64,000 nt of DNA, taken from assembly GCF_052119645.1 (NCBI RefSeq), contig NZ_JBGQOM010000002.1:62001-126000 (forward strand), in the 5' to 3' direction. Within the stretch, counting starts at the first letter, position 1; each line of letters opens with the position of its first letter. Of the stretch, positions 26,940 to 35,796 are shown in pieces. The notes under the pieces are model-generated. The model had not been told where the DNA came from and made no database searches. It saw only the letters and a list, made by a program, of their open reading frames with translations. This DNA is from Paraglaciecola sp030730205 (GTDB lineage Bacteria; Pseudomonadota; Gammaproteobacteria; Enterobacterales; Alteromonadaceae). Both the position numbers and the translations under genes were made by a program.

Positions 26940-28006
26940 GTAATGTATATGACATCAGCGATCAGGCTCAAATCAACAAACAAGCCGCTATATGGGTTAC
27001 TAGGCTAGACCGAGGCTTGACTAAAGCTGAATTAAAAGAGTTACAGCATTGGTTGAAAAATGAGCGCAATGAACGAGAGCTATTTATGATGGCAAGTACA
27101 TGGGATAAATTAGATAGCTTTTCACAGTTGTCTACCCTATTCCAACCCGCTATTCATAACAATTCCGGAAAATTTGAACGCAGAACTTACCTCATTGCCG
27201 CTTCGGTCATCTTTTGTTCTTTATTTGTTTGGTTATTTACTACCTTTTCTCTCACAGAAGATGAATCATTTCTTACTGCCGATAAAGTTATGTCCTCACA
27301 TTCCACTTATCAAACTGCAGTGGGCCAACATTCTACCATTAATTTATCCGACGGTAGTATATTAACCATCAACACCAATAGTTTCGTCACTGTAGACTTT
27401 AACGCCAATGAGCGACTCATTAAGTTGGTCAAGGGTGAAATTTTTATTGATGTTGCCCACGATACCAGTCGACCATTGAGCGTCATTGCCGATGACACCG
27501 TATTTCAAGCTGTTGGTACTGCGTTTAATGTAAAAAAAGTGTTGAATGAAAGTATCGAATTGTTAGTTACCGATGGCAAAGTACTTATTGCTGAATTAAA
27601 AAATATTAAACGGTCAGTTGATGCTGCAAGTGGTATTAAGATGGCAATGGATCTACCTTCGGGTGTGACACATGCGGCGACCCCTGGTGACATGGTCATC
27701 ATAAAGTCATCTCAAACGAGTAAACAAAAAAGAGCAAACCTTGGTGGTGAGGATATCAAAGTGTCCTTAGGCTGGTTAGATAGAAAACTCATTTTTAAAG
27801 GCGAGACACTGCAGGATGCGATGAATGAAGTTTCTCGTTACACTGACTCAAAATTTATTATTCCAGAGGAAAATCTCAGAAACCAAAAGATTGCAGGCGT
27901 ATTTAAAACAGATGATATCGAGGTGTTGTTAAATACCTTATCGCAAAATTTCAATATTCATCATGAAAGAACTCAAAATGGCAACATCTTACTGGTTTCC
28001 AAGTAA
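26936..28006 (+). CDS. FecR-family anti-sigma factor
   Basis: An inner membrane regulator that holds or activates the sigma factor in response to the loaded TonB receptor. It has 356 residues: a cytoplasmic N-terminal domain (AAIWVTRLDRGLTKAELKELQHWL), one membrane helix (about 85-104), and the periplasmic FecR domain with SDGSILTINTNS and GEIFIDVAHD. The C-terminal segment (about 275-356, IFKGETLQDAMNEVSRYT...DDIEVLLNTLSQNFNI) resembles an STN-like fold of its own. The ATG overlaps the sigma stop (ATGA), so expression is coupled. Confidence 0.9.
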   Translation: MSNVYDISDQAQINKQAAIWVTRLDRGLTKAELKELQHWLKNERNERELFMMASTWDKLDSFSQLSTLFQPAIHNNSGKFERRTYLIAASVIFCSLFVWLFTTFSLTEDESFLTADKVMSSHSTYQTAVGQHSTINLSDGSILTINTNSFVTVDFNANERLIKLVKGEIFIDVAHDTSRPLSVIADDTVFQAVGTAFNVKKVLNESIELLVTDGKVLIAELKNIKRSVDAASGIKMAMDLPSGVTHAATPGDMVIIKSSQTSKQKRANLGGEDIKVSLGWLDRKLIFKGETLQDAMNEVSRYTDSKFIIPEENLRNQKIAGVFKTDDIEVLLNTLSQNFNIHHERTQNGNILLVSK

Positions 28007-28205
28007 GGTAATGAAGTATCAGTAATAAAAAAACATAGGTACTTCAGCGCTAAGGATAGTAATGGCTTTTTCTATGATTCTTAGCAAAGATGAACGGTTT
28101 TTTTAAATGTGAATTGTAAAACAAGAAGCGGTGGCCTATCGCCTTGTGTAAATCATTGTTCTCACTTAGAATCATTAACAGAAACGTTTAAGTTAAGGGC
28201 TTTTT

Positions 28206-29408
28206 TTGAAACTGAGTAGAATCCTATTTTTATTAGCCTTAAGTGGTTTTAGCGGCTTAAGTGCAACTTATTCGTATGCTGATACACCGGAGTTTCGTTT
28301 TTCCGGTTTTTCTCGTGTTGTGCTAGGTACCTTAGACGACAAAAATGCCAGCTACGAAGGTTATGATAATAATATCAGTGCAGGTGAAGGTTCCTTACTT
28401 GGTTTGCAGCTCGATGTGGATTTAAGTGAGACCTTTTCCTTAACCAGCCAATTATTAGCCCATAGTTCGGAAAACCGAAACTCCGGTGTTGAATGGCTGT
28501 ATTTAAGTTACCACCCTATTCCAGAATTAAATGTTAAATTAGGCAGGCAGCGTGCGCCCTTTCACTTGTACAGTGATACTTTAGATGTTGGCTATGCTTA
28601 TCCTTGGATTAATCCTCCTCAGCAAGTGTATAGCGGTTATTTATTTGATCAATTTGATGGTATCGATTTAACCTATGAAATTTCTGCCGAGGATTTTAAT
28701 GCGGAGTTCGAGGCCTATTGGGGTGAATTTAAAGACGAGTTATCTGTTAGTAGCGTGCAAAAAATAGACACCGAAGTCACTAACATGTTGGGGTTAGTGT
28801 TAACGGTTAAAAGTCAAAATTTTACGTTTAGAGCGTCTACAGTTAACACCGACTTTTCAGTCGAAATTCCTGAAATGAAAGCCCTGGCTGATATTTTATA
28901 CCAACTTAATTACACCCTATCAGCAGACTCGCTAAAGACTCAAGGTAAGGTACAAATTAATCAATTAGGCATGACCTACGATAACATTGATTATTTTGTT
29001 AAATCGGAAATCACTCAAGTGACTTCGCCCGTCATTTTTGTTCCCGACATTATTAGTTATTATGTATCTGCTGGTAAAACTGTGGATTCATTCACTTACC
29101 ATTTTACCTATGGGCGCAATAATGCAGACTTTGCTGAGCCTGTTGTCGAAATACGCGCTGGCCTAGATCCGCAAATAGACGCCTTGTCTGCAGGTTATAA
29201 AACGATTTTTGATACCTTCCCAAATGATGTTCTAACCAGTTATGCTTTAGGCGTTCGTTGGGACGTTAAAGTTGGAATGGCACTAAAGGCTGAAGTGACT
29301 CACTTACGTGGTGTGAAAGGTGAGCGTTCTTACTTCAATATTCAAGACTTAGAAAAATTCGATTATAAAGCCAATTTAATTCAGGTTGCATGGGAGTGGG
29401 TATTTTGA
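28206..29408 (+). CDS. Outer membrane porin-like protein
   Basis: A 400-residue protein with a signal peptide (MKLSRILFLLALSGFSG, cleavage after SYA) and a barrel of alternating strands ending in QVAWEWVF, an outer membrane targeting end. It contains VEWLYLSYHPIPELNVKLGRQR, a pattern of porins of the OprP/DcaP type. The start is TTG 28206 with AAGGG six bases upstream. The last codons overlap the next gene (TTTTGA), so the two are coupled. The substrate is unknown. It might serve the sigma/FecR locus upstream, but 199 bp separate them. Confidence 0.7.
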   Translation: MKLSRILFLLALSGFSGLSATYSYADTPEFRFSGFSRVVLGTLDDKNASYEGYDNNISAGEGSLLGLQLDVDLSETFSLTSQLLAHSSENRNSGVEWLYLSYHPIPELNVKLGRQRAPFHLYSDTLDVGYAYPWINPPQQVYSGYLFDQFDGIDLTYEISAEDFNAEFEAYWGEFKDELSVSSVQKIDTEVTNMLGLVLTVKSQNFTFRASTVNTDFSVEIPEMKALADILYQLNYTLSADSLKTQGKVQINQLGMTYDNIDYFVKSEITQVTSPVIFVPDIISYYVSAGKTVDSFTYHFTYGRNNADFAEPVVEIRAGLDPQIDALSAGYKTIFDTFPNDVLTSYALGVRWDVKVGMALKAEVTHLRGVKGERSYFNIQDLEKFDYKANLIQVAWEWVF

Positions 29409-29863
29409 AAATGCACATTCCTTCAATTAAAACCTCCTTGTTAGTGTTGCTATTTTCAGCATTTTCAACCAATGCTATTACTCAGGTTAATGATGAAGAA
29501 CTGAGAATTGTGGTGGTTGCGAATCTTCAGCAACAAGAATTAGAATTGTCAAAGCAACAGGTTAAGAGTTTATTTATGGGCTCATTTGTCGGCCATGAAC
29601 TTAAAGTGGTGACATTACCTCCCAGTAGCTTAGTAAGAGTGAATTTTAATACTAAGGTGATTGGCATGACGGAGGATCGTATTCAGTCTTTCTGGGCGCA
29701 AATGCGCTTCTCTGGTCGTAAAACGCAACCTAAAGAATTGAACGATATAGATGCTTTGCTTGAGTATGTTGAAAATACTCCTGGGGCGGTAACCTATTTA
29801 CCTTCAACGGTACAGTTACCGGATAGCTTGCAAGTTATTTATATGCTCCCTAACTCTAATTAA
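29405..29863 (+). CDS. Short PstS-like periplasmic binding-domain protein
   Basis: About 152 residues with a signal peptide (KTSLLVLLFSAFSTNA). The mature part matches the short phosphate-binding-protein-like family (PBP-like_2): RIVVVANLQQQELELSKQQVKSLFMGSFVGHELKVV, written here over its two conserved halves, and later SFWAQMRFSGRKTQP and NTPGAVTYLP. Full PstS proteins are about twice as long, so it is a single-lobe or reduced form, probably a sensor or accessory rather than a transporter subunit; no ABC genes are nearby. The start is TTG 29405 (GGGAG 8 bp upstream) or ATG 29411. Confidence 0.65.
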   Translation: MKMHIPSIKTSLLVLLFSAFSTNAITQVNDEELRIVVVANLQQQELELSKQQVKSLFMGSFVGHELKVVTLPPSSLVRVNFNTKVIGMTEDRIQSFWAQMRFSGRKTQPKELNDIDALLEYVENTPGAVTYLPSTVQLPDSLQVIYMLPNSN

Positions 29864-29870
29864 CTGACTA

Positions 29871-29901
29871 GTGGGATAAGCAAAGGTTTGCTTTATCCCA
29901 C
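29871..29901. terminator. Strong hairpin between convergent genes
   Basis: GTGGGATAAGCAAA and TTTGCTTTATCCCAC form a 14-bp stem with one bulged base and a two-base loop, 8 bp after the stop of the PstS-like gene. There is no good T-tract on either strand. It may still be a bidirectional terminator or mRNA-end structure. Confidence 0.5.
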
Positions 29902-29916
29902 GTTGAGTTGACATCC

Positions 29917-30093
29917 CTAGTTGTTCAATTCGGTAGGTATCGGCGAGTTGCCCCAAGCAATAGCGCAGCCGACATTTTTGCGCTTAAAATCGCAGTGGCT
30001 GGGGTAGTAACGCACTATCACTAAAATCACACCGCAGCTAAGTGCACCTATACCGGTAGTGAGAGGCTCAGCCAACCCAAAGGCAAGGTCAAT
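29917..30093 (-). pseudogene. Unassigned 58-codon open frame, possible gene remnant
   Basis: The minus strand between the GGDEF/EAL stop and position 29917 is open for 58 codons without a convincing start (TTG or GTG only). It reads IDLAFGLAEPLTTGIGAL, then CGVILVIVRYYPSHCDFKRK, then NVGCAIAWGNSPIPTELNN. It has a hydrophobic stretch followed by basic residues and three cysteines, and looks more like protein than random intergenic DNA. It could be the tail of a lost membrane protein gene or a small coupled gene; the family is not recognised. Confidence 0.25.
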
Positions 30094-32146
30094 TTAAGAG
30101 GGCAGCTTTTTTGACGTCTTCTAAGCTGACAGGTCGACCAAACAAATAGCCTTGTAATAAGTGGCAACCATGGTCAATGAGATAATCCGCCTGCTCTCTG
30201 GTTTCTACCCCTTCTGCACAAACTTGCAGATTTAACTTGCTTGCCATATCAATAACTGTGGTGGTGATAAGGCTGCTGCGCTCAGACACGCCGAGATTAT
30301 CAACAAATTGTTTATCGATCTTTAAGGTATCCAAGTTAATTTGGGTCAGATAAGCGAGAGAGGAATAACCGGTGCCAAAATCATCCAGTGCGATCGTTGC
30401 TCCCAATTCATGCAATTTAGCAAAGAAGCCATTGGCTATATCTAAGTTTTCTAAGTAGGCCGATTCAGTCACTTCAAATTCAATCCACTTAGGGTTAATG
30501 TCGTAGTCTTCAAGTAATTGGCTAATTTCGGTAAACAACGTTTCATTTTTTATGTCTATTGCTGATAAATTGACCGCCAAACGGACATGCTCAATTTGCG
30601 TACTTTGCAACTCTGTGAACTCGATGCACATTTGCCGTAATACCCACGAGGTAATTGAATTAATCTTACCGCAGTTCTCTGCGATGGGAATAAATTCTGC
30701 TGGTGATATAAAACCCAGTTCCTTATCATGCCAACGCAACAGAACTTCAAAACCTTTCACTATGGCCTTTTCATCAACTTTAGGTTGATAAAATAACGTA
30801 AACTTGTCGTGAGCTAAGGCTTCATCAATATTTTTGGCAATTAACAATTTACGTTTATTGTCTTCCATCATTGATTCTACAAAAATGGTGTAGCGGTTTT
30901 TGCCCTCCAATTTTGAACGATACATTGCTAAGTCAGCATTACTGATAAATTCACTCAGATTAAAATTAGACTGACTTGCCTTTGCTATACCAATACTGGC
31001 TCCCACATTAATTTGCCATTCTTCAATTTTAATGGTCTCACTCAAGCCATTGACAATCCGCTGGGCAATGTCAGTCATAACGTATTCATTAGGGTTGTTA
31101 TGCAACATAATTAAAAATTCGTCACCGCCTAAGCGAGAAATAACATCCCCATCACGTAGATAACTTTTTACCCGCTCGGCAATTTTAATCAGTAATTTGT
31201 CACCGACTTCATGGCCAAAGGCATCATTAACGTCTTTAAAACCGTCTAAATCGAAAAACAGTAAAGCGACATCAGAGTCGACACGTTTAGCTCTTGCAAT
31301 TTCAACTCGCAGCAACTCTACAAAAAATTGCCTATTTGGTAAGCCGGTTAAACTATCAAAATTAGCTAATTTTTCCATCGCCTTTTGCTGAGATAAAAGG
31401 CGCATGGTGTATTCTTTATTACGCTCCACCTCGGCATTGATAGCATCCATCATATGGCCAATATCGTCACTGAGCTCAGCAACTTCGTATTTGCCATTAA
31501 TATTAGGCTTTAAGGAATAGTCGTGCGTTCGCTTAACTTCATTGGCAAATTGGGATAGTTCGCTAAGAGGAGATAACAGTCGATTTAAAAATAGATACAA
31601 TCCGAGCAGTGCTACTGTCACAATCAGAATTAACAAGGGAGAGATTTTCTCCAGCATTTGCCTTTTACTTTTTTCTAAGGGTTTATTTAGGTCATTCACA
31701 ATGACCAAATAACCTTGGGCTAAACGCGTATCCCCAATCACCTTGAAGGCAATAAGCTGTGAGCGTTCGATTGTCATACCTATTGGATAAATATCTAAAA
31801 AATTAGCCAGAGATGGCTTATTTTCTGTTTGATTTGGCCGCCCAGACTTTCCAAAATAACTGCTTAAACGTTCACCATCGACGGTAAAAATATGCGCAAA
31901 TTTTACATTTTCGTATCTGTCTAAACGCAACAAAATCGTGTCTAGTTCAATTTCATTATCGGAGGAGACTAAAACGCTAACCAAGTCGTTAGATAAATTT
32001 TCAGATAGGCCGTCCAAATCGGACTTAACCGATTCACGATAGAGAATTTCGTGTTGATTAATGGAAATAGTCAGCGAGAATAACGCTACGCTCAATGTTG
32101 TTATTACGATAATCAATATCAAAGGAACTTTGACGGAACTTATCAT
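30089..32146 (-). CDS. Membrane GGDEF-EAL cyclic-di-GMP protein
   Basis: A cyclic-di-GMP turnover enzyme or sensor. From ATG 32146 it has 685 residues: TM1 (about 7-27), a periplasmic sensor region (28-168, with IELDTILLRLDRYENVKFAHIF, given in two conserved blocks, typical of CHASE8-like sensors), TM2 (169-189), HAMP, GGDEF (motif GGDEF at 340-344, so cyclase activity is possible) and EAL. The EAL signature reads EVL, and DDFGTGYSS and EGVET are intact, so phosphodiesterase activity is possible. An in-frame TTG at 32218 is less likely; AGG six bases before 32146 supports the shorter form. It converges on the porin/PstS-like pair, which may feed it a signal. Confidence 0.92.
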   Translation of the reverse strand: MISSVKVPLILIIVITTLSVALFSLTISINQHEILYRESVKSDLDGLSENLSNDLVSVLVSSDNEIELDTILLRLDRYENVKFAHIFTVDGERLSSYFGKSGRPNQTENKPSLANFLDIYPIGMTIERSQLIAFKVIGDTRLAQGYLVIVNDLNKPLEKSKRQMLEKISPLLILIVTVALLGLYLFLNRLLSPLSELSQFANEVKRTHDYSLKPNINGKYEVAELSDDIGHMMDAINAEVERNKEYTMRLLSQQKAMEKLANFDSLTGLPNRQFFVELLRVEIARAKRVDSDVALLFFDLDGFKDVNDAFGHEVGDKLLIKIAERVKSYLRDGDVISRLGGDEFLIMLHNNPNEYVMTDIAQRIVNGLSETIKIEEWQINVGASIGIAKASQSNFNLSEFISNADLAMYRSKLEGKNRYTIFVESMMEDNKRKLLIAKNIDEALAHDKFTLFYQPKVDEKAIVKGFEVLLRWHDKELGFISPAEFIPIAENCGKINSITSWVLRQMCIEFTELQSTQIEHVRLAVNLSAIDIKNETLFTEISQLLEDYDINPKWIEFEVTESAYLENLDIANGFFAKLHELGATIALDDFGTGYSSLAYLTQINLDTLKIDKQFVDNLGVSERSSLITTTVIDMASKLNLQVCAEGVETREQADYLIDHGCHLLQGYLFGRPVSLEDVKKAALLN

Positions 32147-32645
32147 TGACAGCCTAGACTCCAAAATACGTTTTTCAGTTATAAATACAGAGCCCGCAAA
32201 CGAAATAAACGTCGACAAACTAGCTGCCGGATAAAATGGAATATGTCGGTGCGATGCCCAAAGTAACCAATTACTTCAACGTTTCTCAGTCAATTCTGAA
32301 ACGATAAAAGCGTTTAATAGTCTTAGTGTAGTACCAAGACCTAACTTTCCTTTGAATAATCTTGTCGTAAATATATATCGGGAGGTCTGCTACTTATGTT
32401 CCCCCTCATGCCGCAGACACTACAACCGTTACATATTATGAAATAAAGCGGCGCAGATTACGACACACAATGAAACATTTTAATTTGTTTTATCCGGGCG
32501 TGTTGACTTTACATCCTTGACAGAAGCAAATCCAAGGCAAAAAACAATGATAAATATTGACGTTGTTGTCAGCCTGGGCTAGCAGTTAGGCAGGTAGATA
32601 TTGACTGACGAGAGCGTATCACGGCCAAAGTCGATGTAGATACGC
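32147..32645. other. Gene-poor stretch of about 500 bp
   Basis: This interval separates the GGDEF/EAL gene start from the end of the YggN-like gene. It should hold the GGDEF/EAL promoter (AT-rich 32320-32400). Only very short open frames are present. No tRNA, strong terminator or repeat was recognised. Confidence 0.5.
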
Positions 32646-33434
32646 TTATTGAGGGATGCTAATTGTATTAGAGCTGGTATTGAGAATATTATATGCTTTG
32701 AGCTCAGGCACATTCTGCCGCAAGTTTTCTTCGACACGATCTAACTCTTTAAATTTATTACAAAACCACTCAGCTTTTTGTTTCAAGGACTGTGCCTTAG
32801 GAACCACATTCCGTTCAATAACGTTACCGACGTCTTCGAGTTTTTGCGCCAGTTCATCCACTTTTTGCTCAGTGTTTTGCTCACTTGCCACCAAACCGCC
32901 AATCGCCGATAAAATACCACCTACAGACGTGCTCATCACGTGTTCGATTTGCTCTTCAAGTTCGCGATCAACAAAATCATCGACATTTTCTAGACGACCT
33001 GGCCCCATATAATAGGTATCGTTAGCATGAATAAATTTCTCTCGGACACTTTTTTGTACACGCTCTAGGGAGGCTTGGAGTTTTTGCTGACTTTTATGGT
33101 CTTTGCCCATGAGTCCCGAATAGACCTGCTCAACGGTATCAACAGCCAGTTCAACGCCTTCGTTTGCCAATAAAATCATTTTGGGTACCACTAGGTGCAA
33201 GCCCTTGGCAAGTTCAGCTAAATTTTGCTGTTGGTGTTCGTCGTGCAGTTCAATCCAATGACCACCCACCATAAGCTGGGAGTCACCATTGATTTGATAC
33301 ACTGTTCGGCTATTATCAATAACCCGAATTTGCTGCTGGTTAATAACTAAACCAAAATTAAGGGCCACTTCACAGTCGAGATCTGCGTAAGCAGAGCCAC
33401 AGAAACAACACAGAAGCAGAAATCTAAACGCCAT
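32646..33434 (-). CDS. YggN-like DUF2884 exported protein
   Basis: A 262-residue protein with a signal peptide (cleavage after AYA). It follows the layout of E. coli YggN: an early Cys (DLDCEV), a VGGHWIEL segment, a helical middle part, STSVGGILSAIGG, and a second Cys in WFCNKFKELDRVEENL. The two cysteines could form a disulfide. The function of the family is unknown. In E. coli yggN lies near rdgB-hemW; here it is about 16 kb away. Confidence 0.75.
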   Translation of the reverse strand: MAFRFLLLCCFCGSAYADLDCEVALNFGLVINQQQIRVIDNSRTVYQINGDSQLMVGGHWIELHDEHQQQNLAELAKGLHLVVPKMILLANEGVELAVDTVEQVYSGLMGKDHKSQQKLQASLERVQKSVREKFIHANDTYYMGPGRLENVDDFVDRELEEQIEHVMSTSVGGILSAIGGLVASEQNTEQKVDELAQKLEDVGNVIERNVVPKAQSLKQKAEWFCNKFKELDRVEENLRQNVPELKAYNILNTSSNTISIPQ

Positions 33435-33521
33435 AGTTTTCTCTAATAAATCTTTGTGCTTAGTTTGCCTTGTCAGCTAAAAATAGCAACGGAGGATCCG
33501 ATAAGCTTTCGAAATACTAGG

Positions 33522-34031
33522 TTAATTTGCGGTTCGTACTAAACGGGTATACACAAATAGACTTTTTTCTTTAATTGAATTACTGCTATTAAAAAAGGCA
33601 ATAACCCACGCTCGTTGGGGATCTGACACCGCCGGACTGGAAGTCCAAAAGTCATCGGCTGGGGTATTTGGAAAAATTTCAGTATTGATGGCAGGTCGCA
33701 CACATTGACCTTCGGTAATGCTGGCCAATTCTTTGACGTTAGGAACTCGCCATCCAGTCTGATTCGCGTAGATATAACCATGGGCTGTTTGTAAGGCCTC
33801 TTGCCAATTTAACTCAAGCGCGTCCCCGGTGCAGCTCGCCGAAGCACTATTCCACGTTTGGCCCAAGCTGCAACGCATCCACATTAAGCCCAATCGACTG
33901 TCGGTTACCGTGCCATTTAGGTTTATCGTAAAGTTACTGCTAGGCGTGGTTTCATTAATACTTTCGAGGCAGGTTTGGGCCAATCCCGAGCATGACACGC
34001 ATACCGTAAAGAGTAAAAGACTGAGCTTCAT
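33522..34031 (-). CDS. DUF1566 exported protein
   Basis: A 169-residue protein with a signal peptide (MKLSLLLFTVCVSCSG, cleavage near LAQ). The rest is a DUF1566 (Lcl C-terminal-like) domain: GLMWMRCSLGQTW, WQEALQTA, GWRVPNVKELASI, INTEIFPNTPADDFWTSSP and YTRLVR. Family members occur on surface proteins and beside fimbrial or adhesin genes, with no known activity. Several cysteines probably pair. Its start overlaps the stop of the larger DUF1566 lipoprotein gene by 4 bp, so the two are co-translated and may act together. Confidence 0.75.
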   Translation of the reverse strand: MKLSLLLFTVCVSCSGLAQTCLESINETTPSSNFTINLNGTVTDSRLGLMWMRCSLGQTWNSASASCTGDALELNWQEALQTAHGYIYANQTGWRVPNVKELASITEGQCVRPAINTEIFPNTPADDFWTSSPAVSDPQRAWVIAFFNSSNSIKEKSLFVYTRLVRTAN

Positions 34032-35746
34032 CGACCTGCCCTCACCAAGCGTATAAACGCCACATTTGTTTTCATTAAGAAGTTGTCATTACCAGAGTTA
34101 AAATCTACTGCCCATGCCGTACGTGAGCTATCAGAATCCGCACCATCAGCACTGGATTGATTGGTCCAGTACCATGCTGGTGCTAAAGTCGAATCTGCGG
34201 TATTAGGAAAGTAGTCTGGGTCAATCATCGGCGGTGTTGTCCGACCAAAATGCACGATCGACAGTAACTCTTGATGGCTAGGCATTCGCCAATCATTAAA
34301 GTTACACAAGCCAGCACTATTAACAGCAGCAACATAAGCGGCAGTATTGCATTCAGTTAAACTACAACTTGCTAGTGTAGGACTTTGCGCACCGCTAAAT
34401 TCGTCACCTTGCTCACTTAAATACCACGAATACGTATGAGCACTGCTATGTAAATCAGTAGAGGTGGCCGCTGATTTCACTTCCCAAATCAAGCCGGTGA
34501 CATTATCTCTTACACACGACCATGTTTGTTGACTATCATCCACTTCATCACCAATGTTATCTAGGCGAGTAAAATCAAAGCCAGCATCTCCTCTGCCCGC
34601 TTTCTCAAGTAAACCATTTGTAGCGATAATGTCTTGACCACGCTGAGCATCTTGGCCAGGAAAGTCGTGTTGTTGTTCAGTGGTATTGGCGGAGTTGTTT
34701 GCTTGTAATAAGATGCCAGTATCATTTAAAGGTCTGATCAATAGCGGATTAATCACAACATTAACGGCATCCTCTACTACATTTCCCGAGGCATCGCTTA
34801 CCGCTAAGGTAAATGTCATCGTTTGAGTAGAGCTAACTTTTGGTGCGACTCCATGCGTCCGTAGTTGTTTAGGATCGCTGATCAATGGGTTTAATTCAGA
34901 ATCATTTAACCATTGGTAAAGCAAAGGACGCGCAGCCGCAACACTGGTACTCGCCTCACCCGCTAAAATAATAGACTCACCAGAAAACACTTGATGATCA
35001 ACGCCAGCATTAACTACCGGCACAGTATTACTGGCACTAAGAACACTTAGAGTAACGGAAGCACTGCCTTGTGCCCCTTCTTCATCTGTCACTGTTAATG
35101 TAAAACTAAGGCTATTGTTATTATCTAAAACAGGACTGATAAACGCTAAGCTATCGCCATCGGTACTAATGCCACCTAAGACTTCCTCTCCGGCAGTTTG
35201 TTGCCACTTAAATTGCGTCACTGTTTGACTGCCATCTGAGGCATCGGTATCAAAGCTGGTACTGCCATCAAGGACAACTTCAATACCAGCAGGAAACTGA
35301 TTTAGCGCGAACCCCTGAATTTGATTGACCACGATTTGTGCGCTTGGTGCGATGTTGACAGGCAAAACCTGATATTCAACCGTATCTGAACCCTTGTTGC
35401 CATCCGCGTCGGTGACTTCCAAGGTCAATATGTAGCTTAAAATACTTGTCGTAGTAGGCGTCACAAAACTGGCGGTAGCGACACTGGTATCTTCATGAGT
35501 AATAACTAAACTCGGGCTAGCGCGCCACGCATAGCGCAAAGGTTCAGTTACCCCAATAGCCTCTGCACTGAGGGTTATCGTGGTGTTTTCATCCACACTT
35601 CTATTACTGCCGGCATTAACAATGACCTTAGCAGCTGGAGAATTTGTATCACTATCTAATGATCCTCCCCCACAAGCCACTAACAACATTACAAAGCTCA
35701 AGAAGGCTAAACGGACCCCAGTTTTTTTGCTTAAAATTAAATTCAT
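34028..35746 (-). CDS. Lipoprotein with PKD-like repeats and DUF1566 domain
   Basis: About 572 residues. ATG 35746 is chosen because it starts a lipoprotein signal peptide with lipobox LLVACGGGS; an upstream frame extension lacks one and overlaps lrgB. Residues about 35-340 are immunoglobulin-like PKD or cadherin-like repeats (VNAGSNRSVDENTTITLSAE, VTDADGNKGSDTVEYQV, GVDHQVFSGESIILAGE). The C-terminal third is a DUF1566 domain (GLIWEVKS, WRMPSHQELLSI, WTNQSS, FIRLVRAGR). It is probably a surface or periplasmic carbohydrate- or protein-binding protein. Its DUF1566 domain is a divergent partner of the one in the overlapping downstream gene. Confidence 0.75.
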   Translation of the reverse strand: MNLILSKKTGVRLAFLSFVMLLVACGGGSLDSDTNSPAAKVIVNAGSNRSVDENTTITLSAEAIGVTEPLRYAWRASPSLVITHEDTSVATASFVTPTTTSILSYILTLEVTDADGNKGSDTVEYQVLPVNIAPSAQIVVNQIQGFALNQFPAGIEVVLDGSTSFDTDASDGSQTVTQFKWQQTAGEEVLGGISTDGDSLAFISPVLDNNNSLSFTLTVTDEEGAQGSASVTLSVLSASNTVPVVNAGVDHQVFSGESIILAGEASTSVAAARPLLYQWLNDSELNPLISDPKQLRTHGVAPKVSSTQTMTFTLAVSDASGNVVEDAVNVVINPLLIRPLNDTGILLQANNSANTTEQQHDFPGQDAQRGQDIIATNGLLEKAGRGDAGFDFTRLDNIGDEVDDSQQTWSCVRDNVTGLIWEVKSAATSTDLHSSAHTYSWYLSEQGDEFSGAQSPTLASCSLTECNTAAYVAAVNSAGLCNFNDWRMPSHQELLSIVHFGRTTPPMIDPDYFPNTADSTLAPAWYWTNQSSADGADSDSSRTAWAVDFNSGNDNFLMKTNVAFIRLVRAGR

Positions 35747-35796
35747 AAAATAAAACACAGTACGATTATCAGCAACCTTGGTTATGGCTATGCAGA

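Noticed and set aside
29917..30093. Reading the EPLTTGIGAL segment as a PEP-CTERM sorting tail related to PrsK/PrsR
   Set aside because: The tail would have to end soon after a short basic cluster, but the frame continues about 30 residues further, and the motif lacks VPEP.
32585..32645. Short frame reading RIYIDFGRDTLSSVNIYLPN after the YggN-like gene
   Set aside because: No start or ribosome site. It would need a frameshift from the YggN-like gene, whose own end looks complete.
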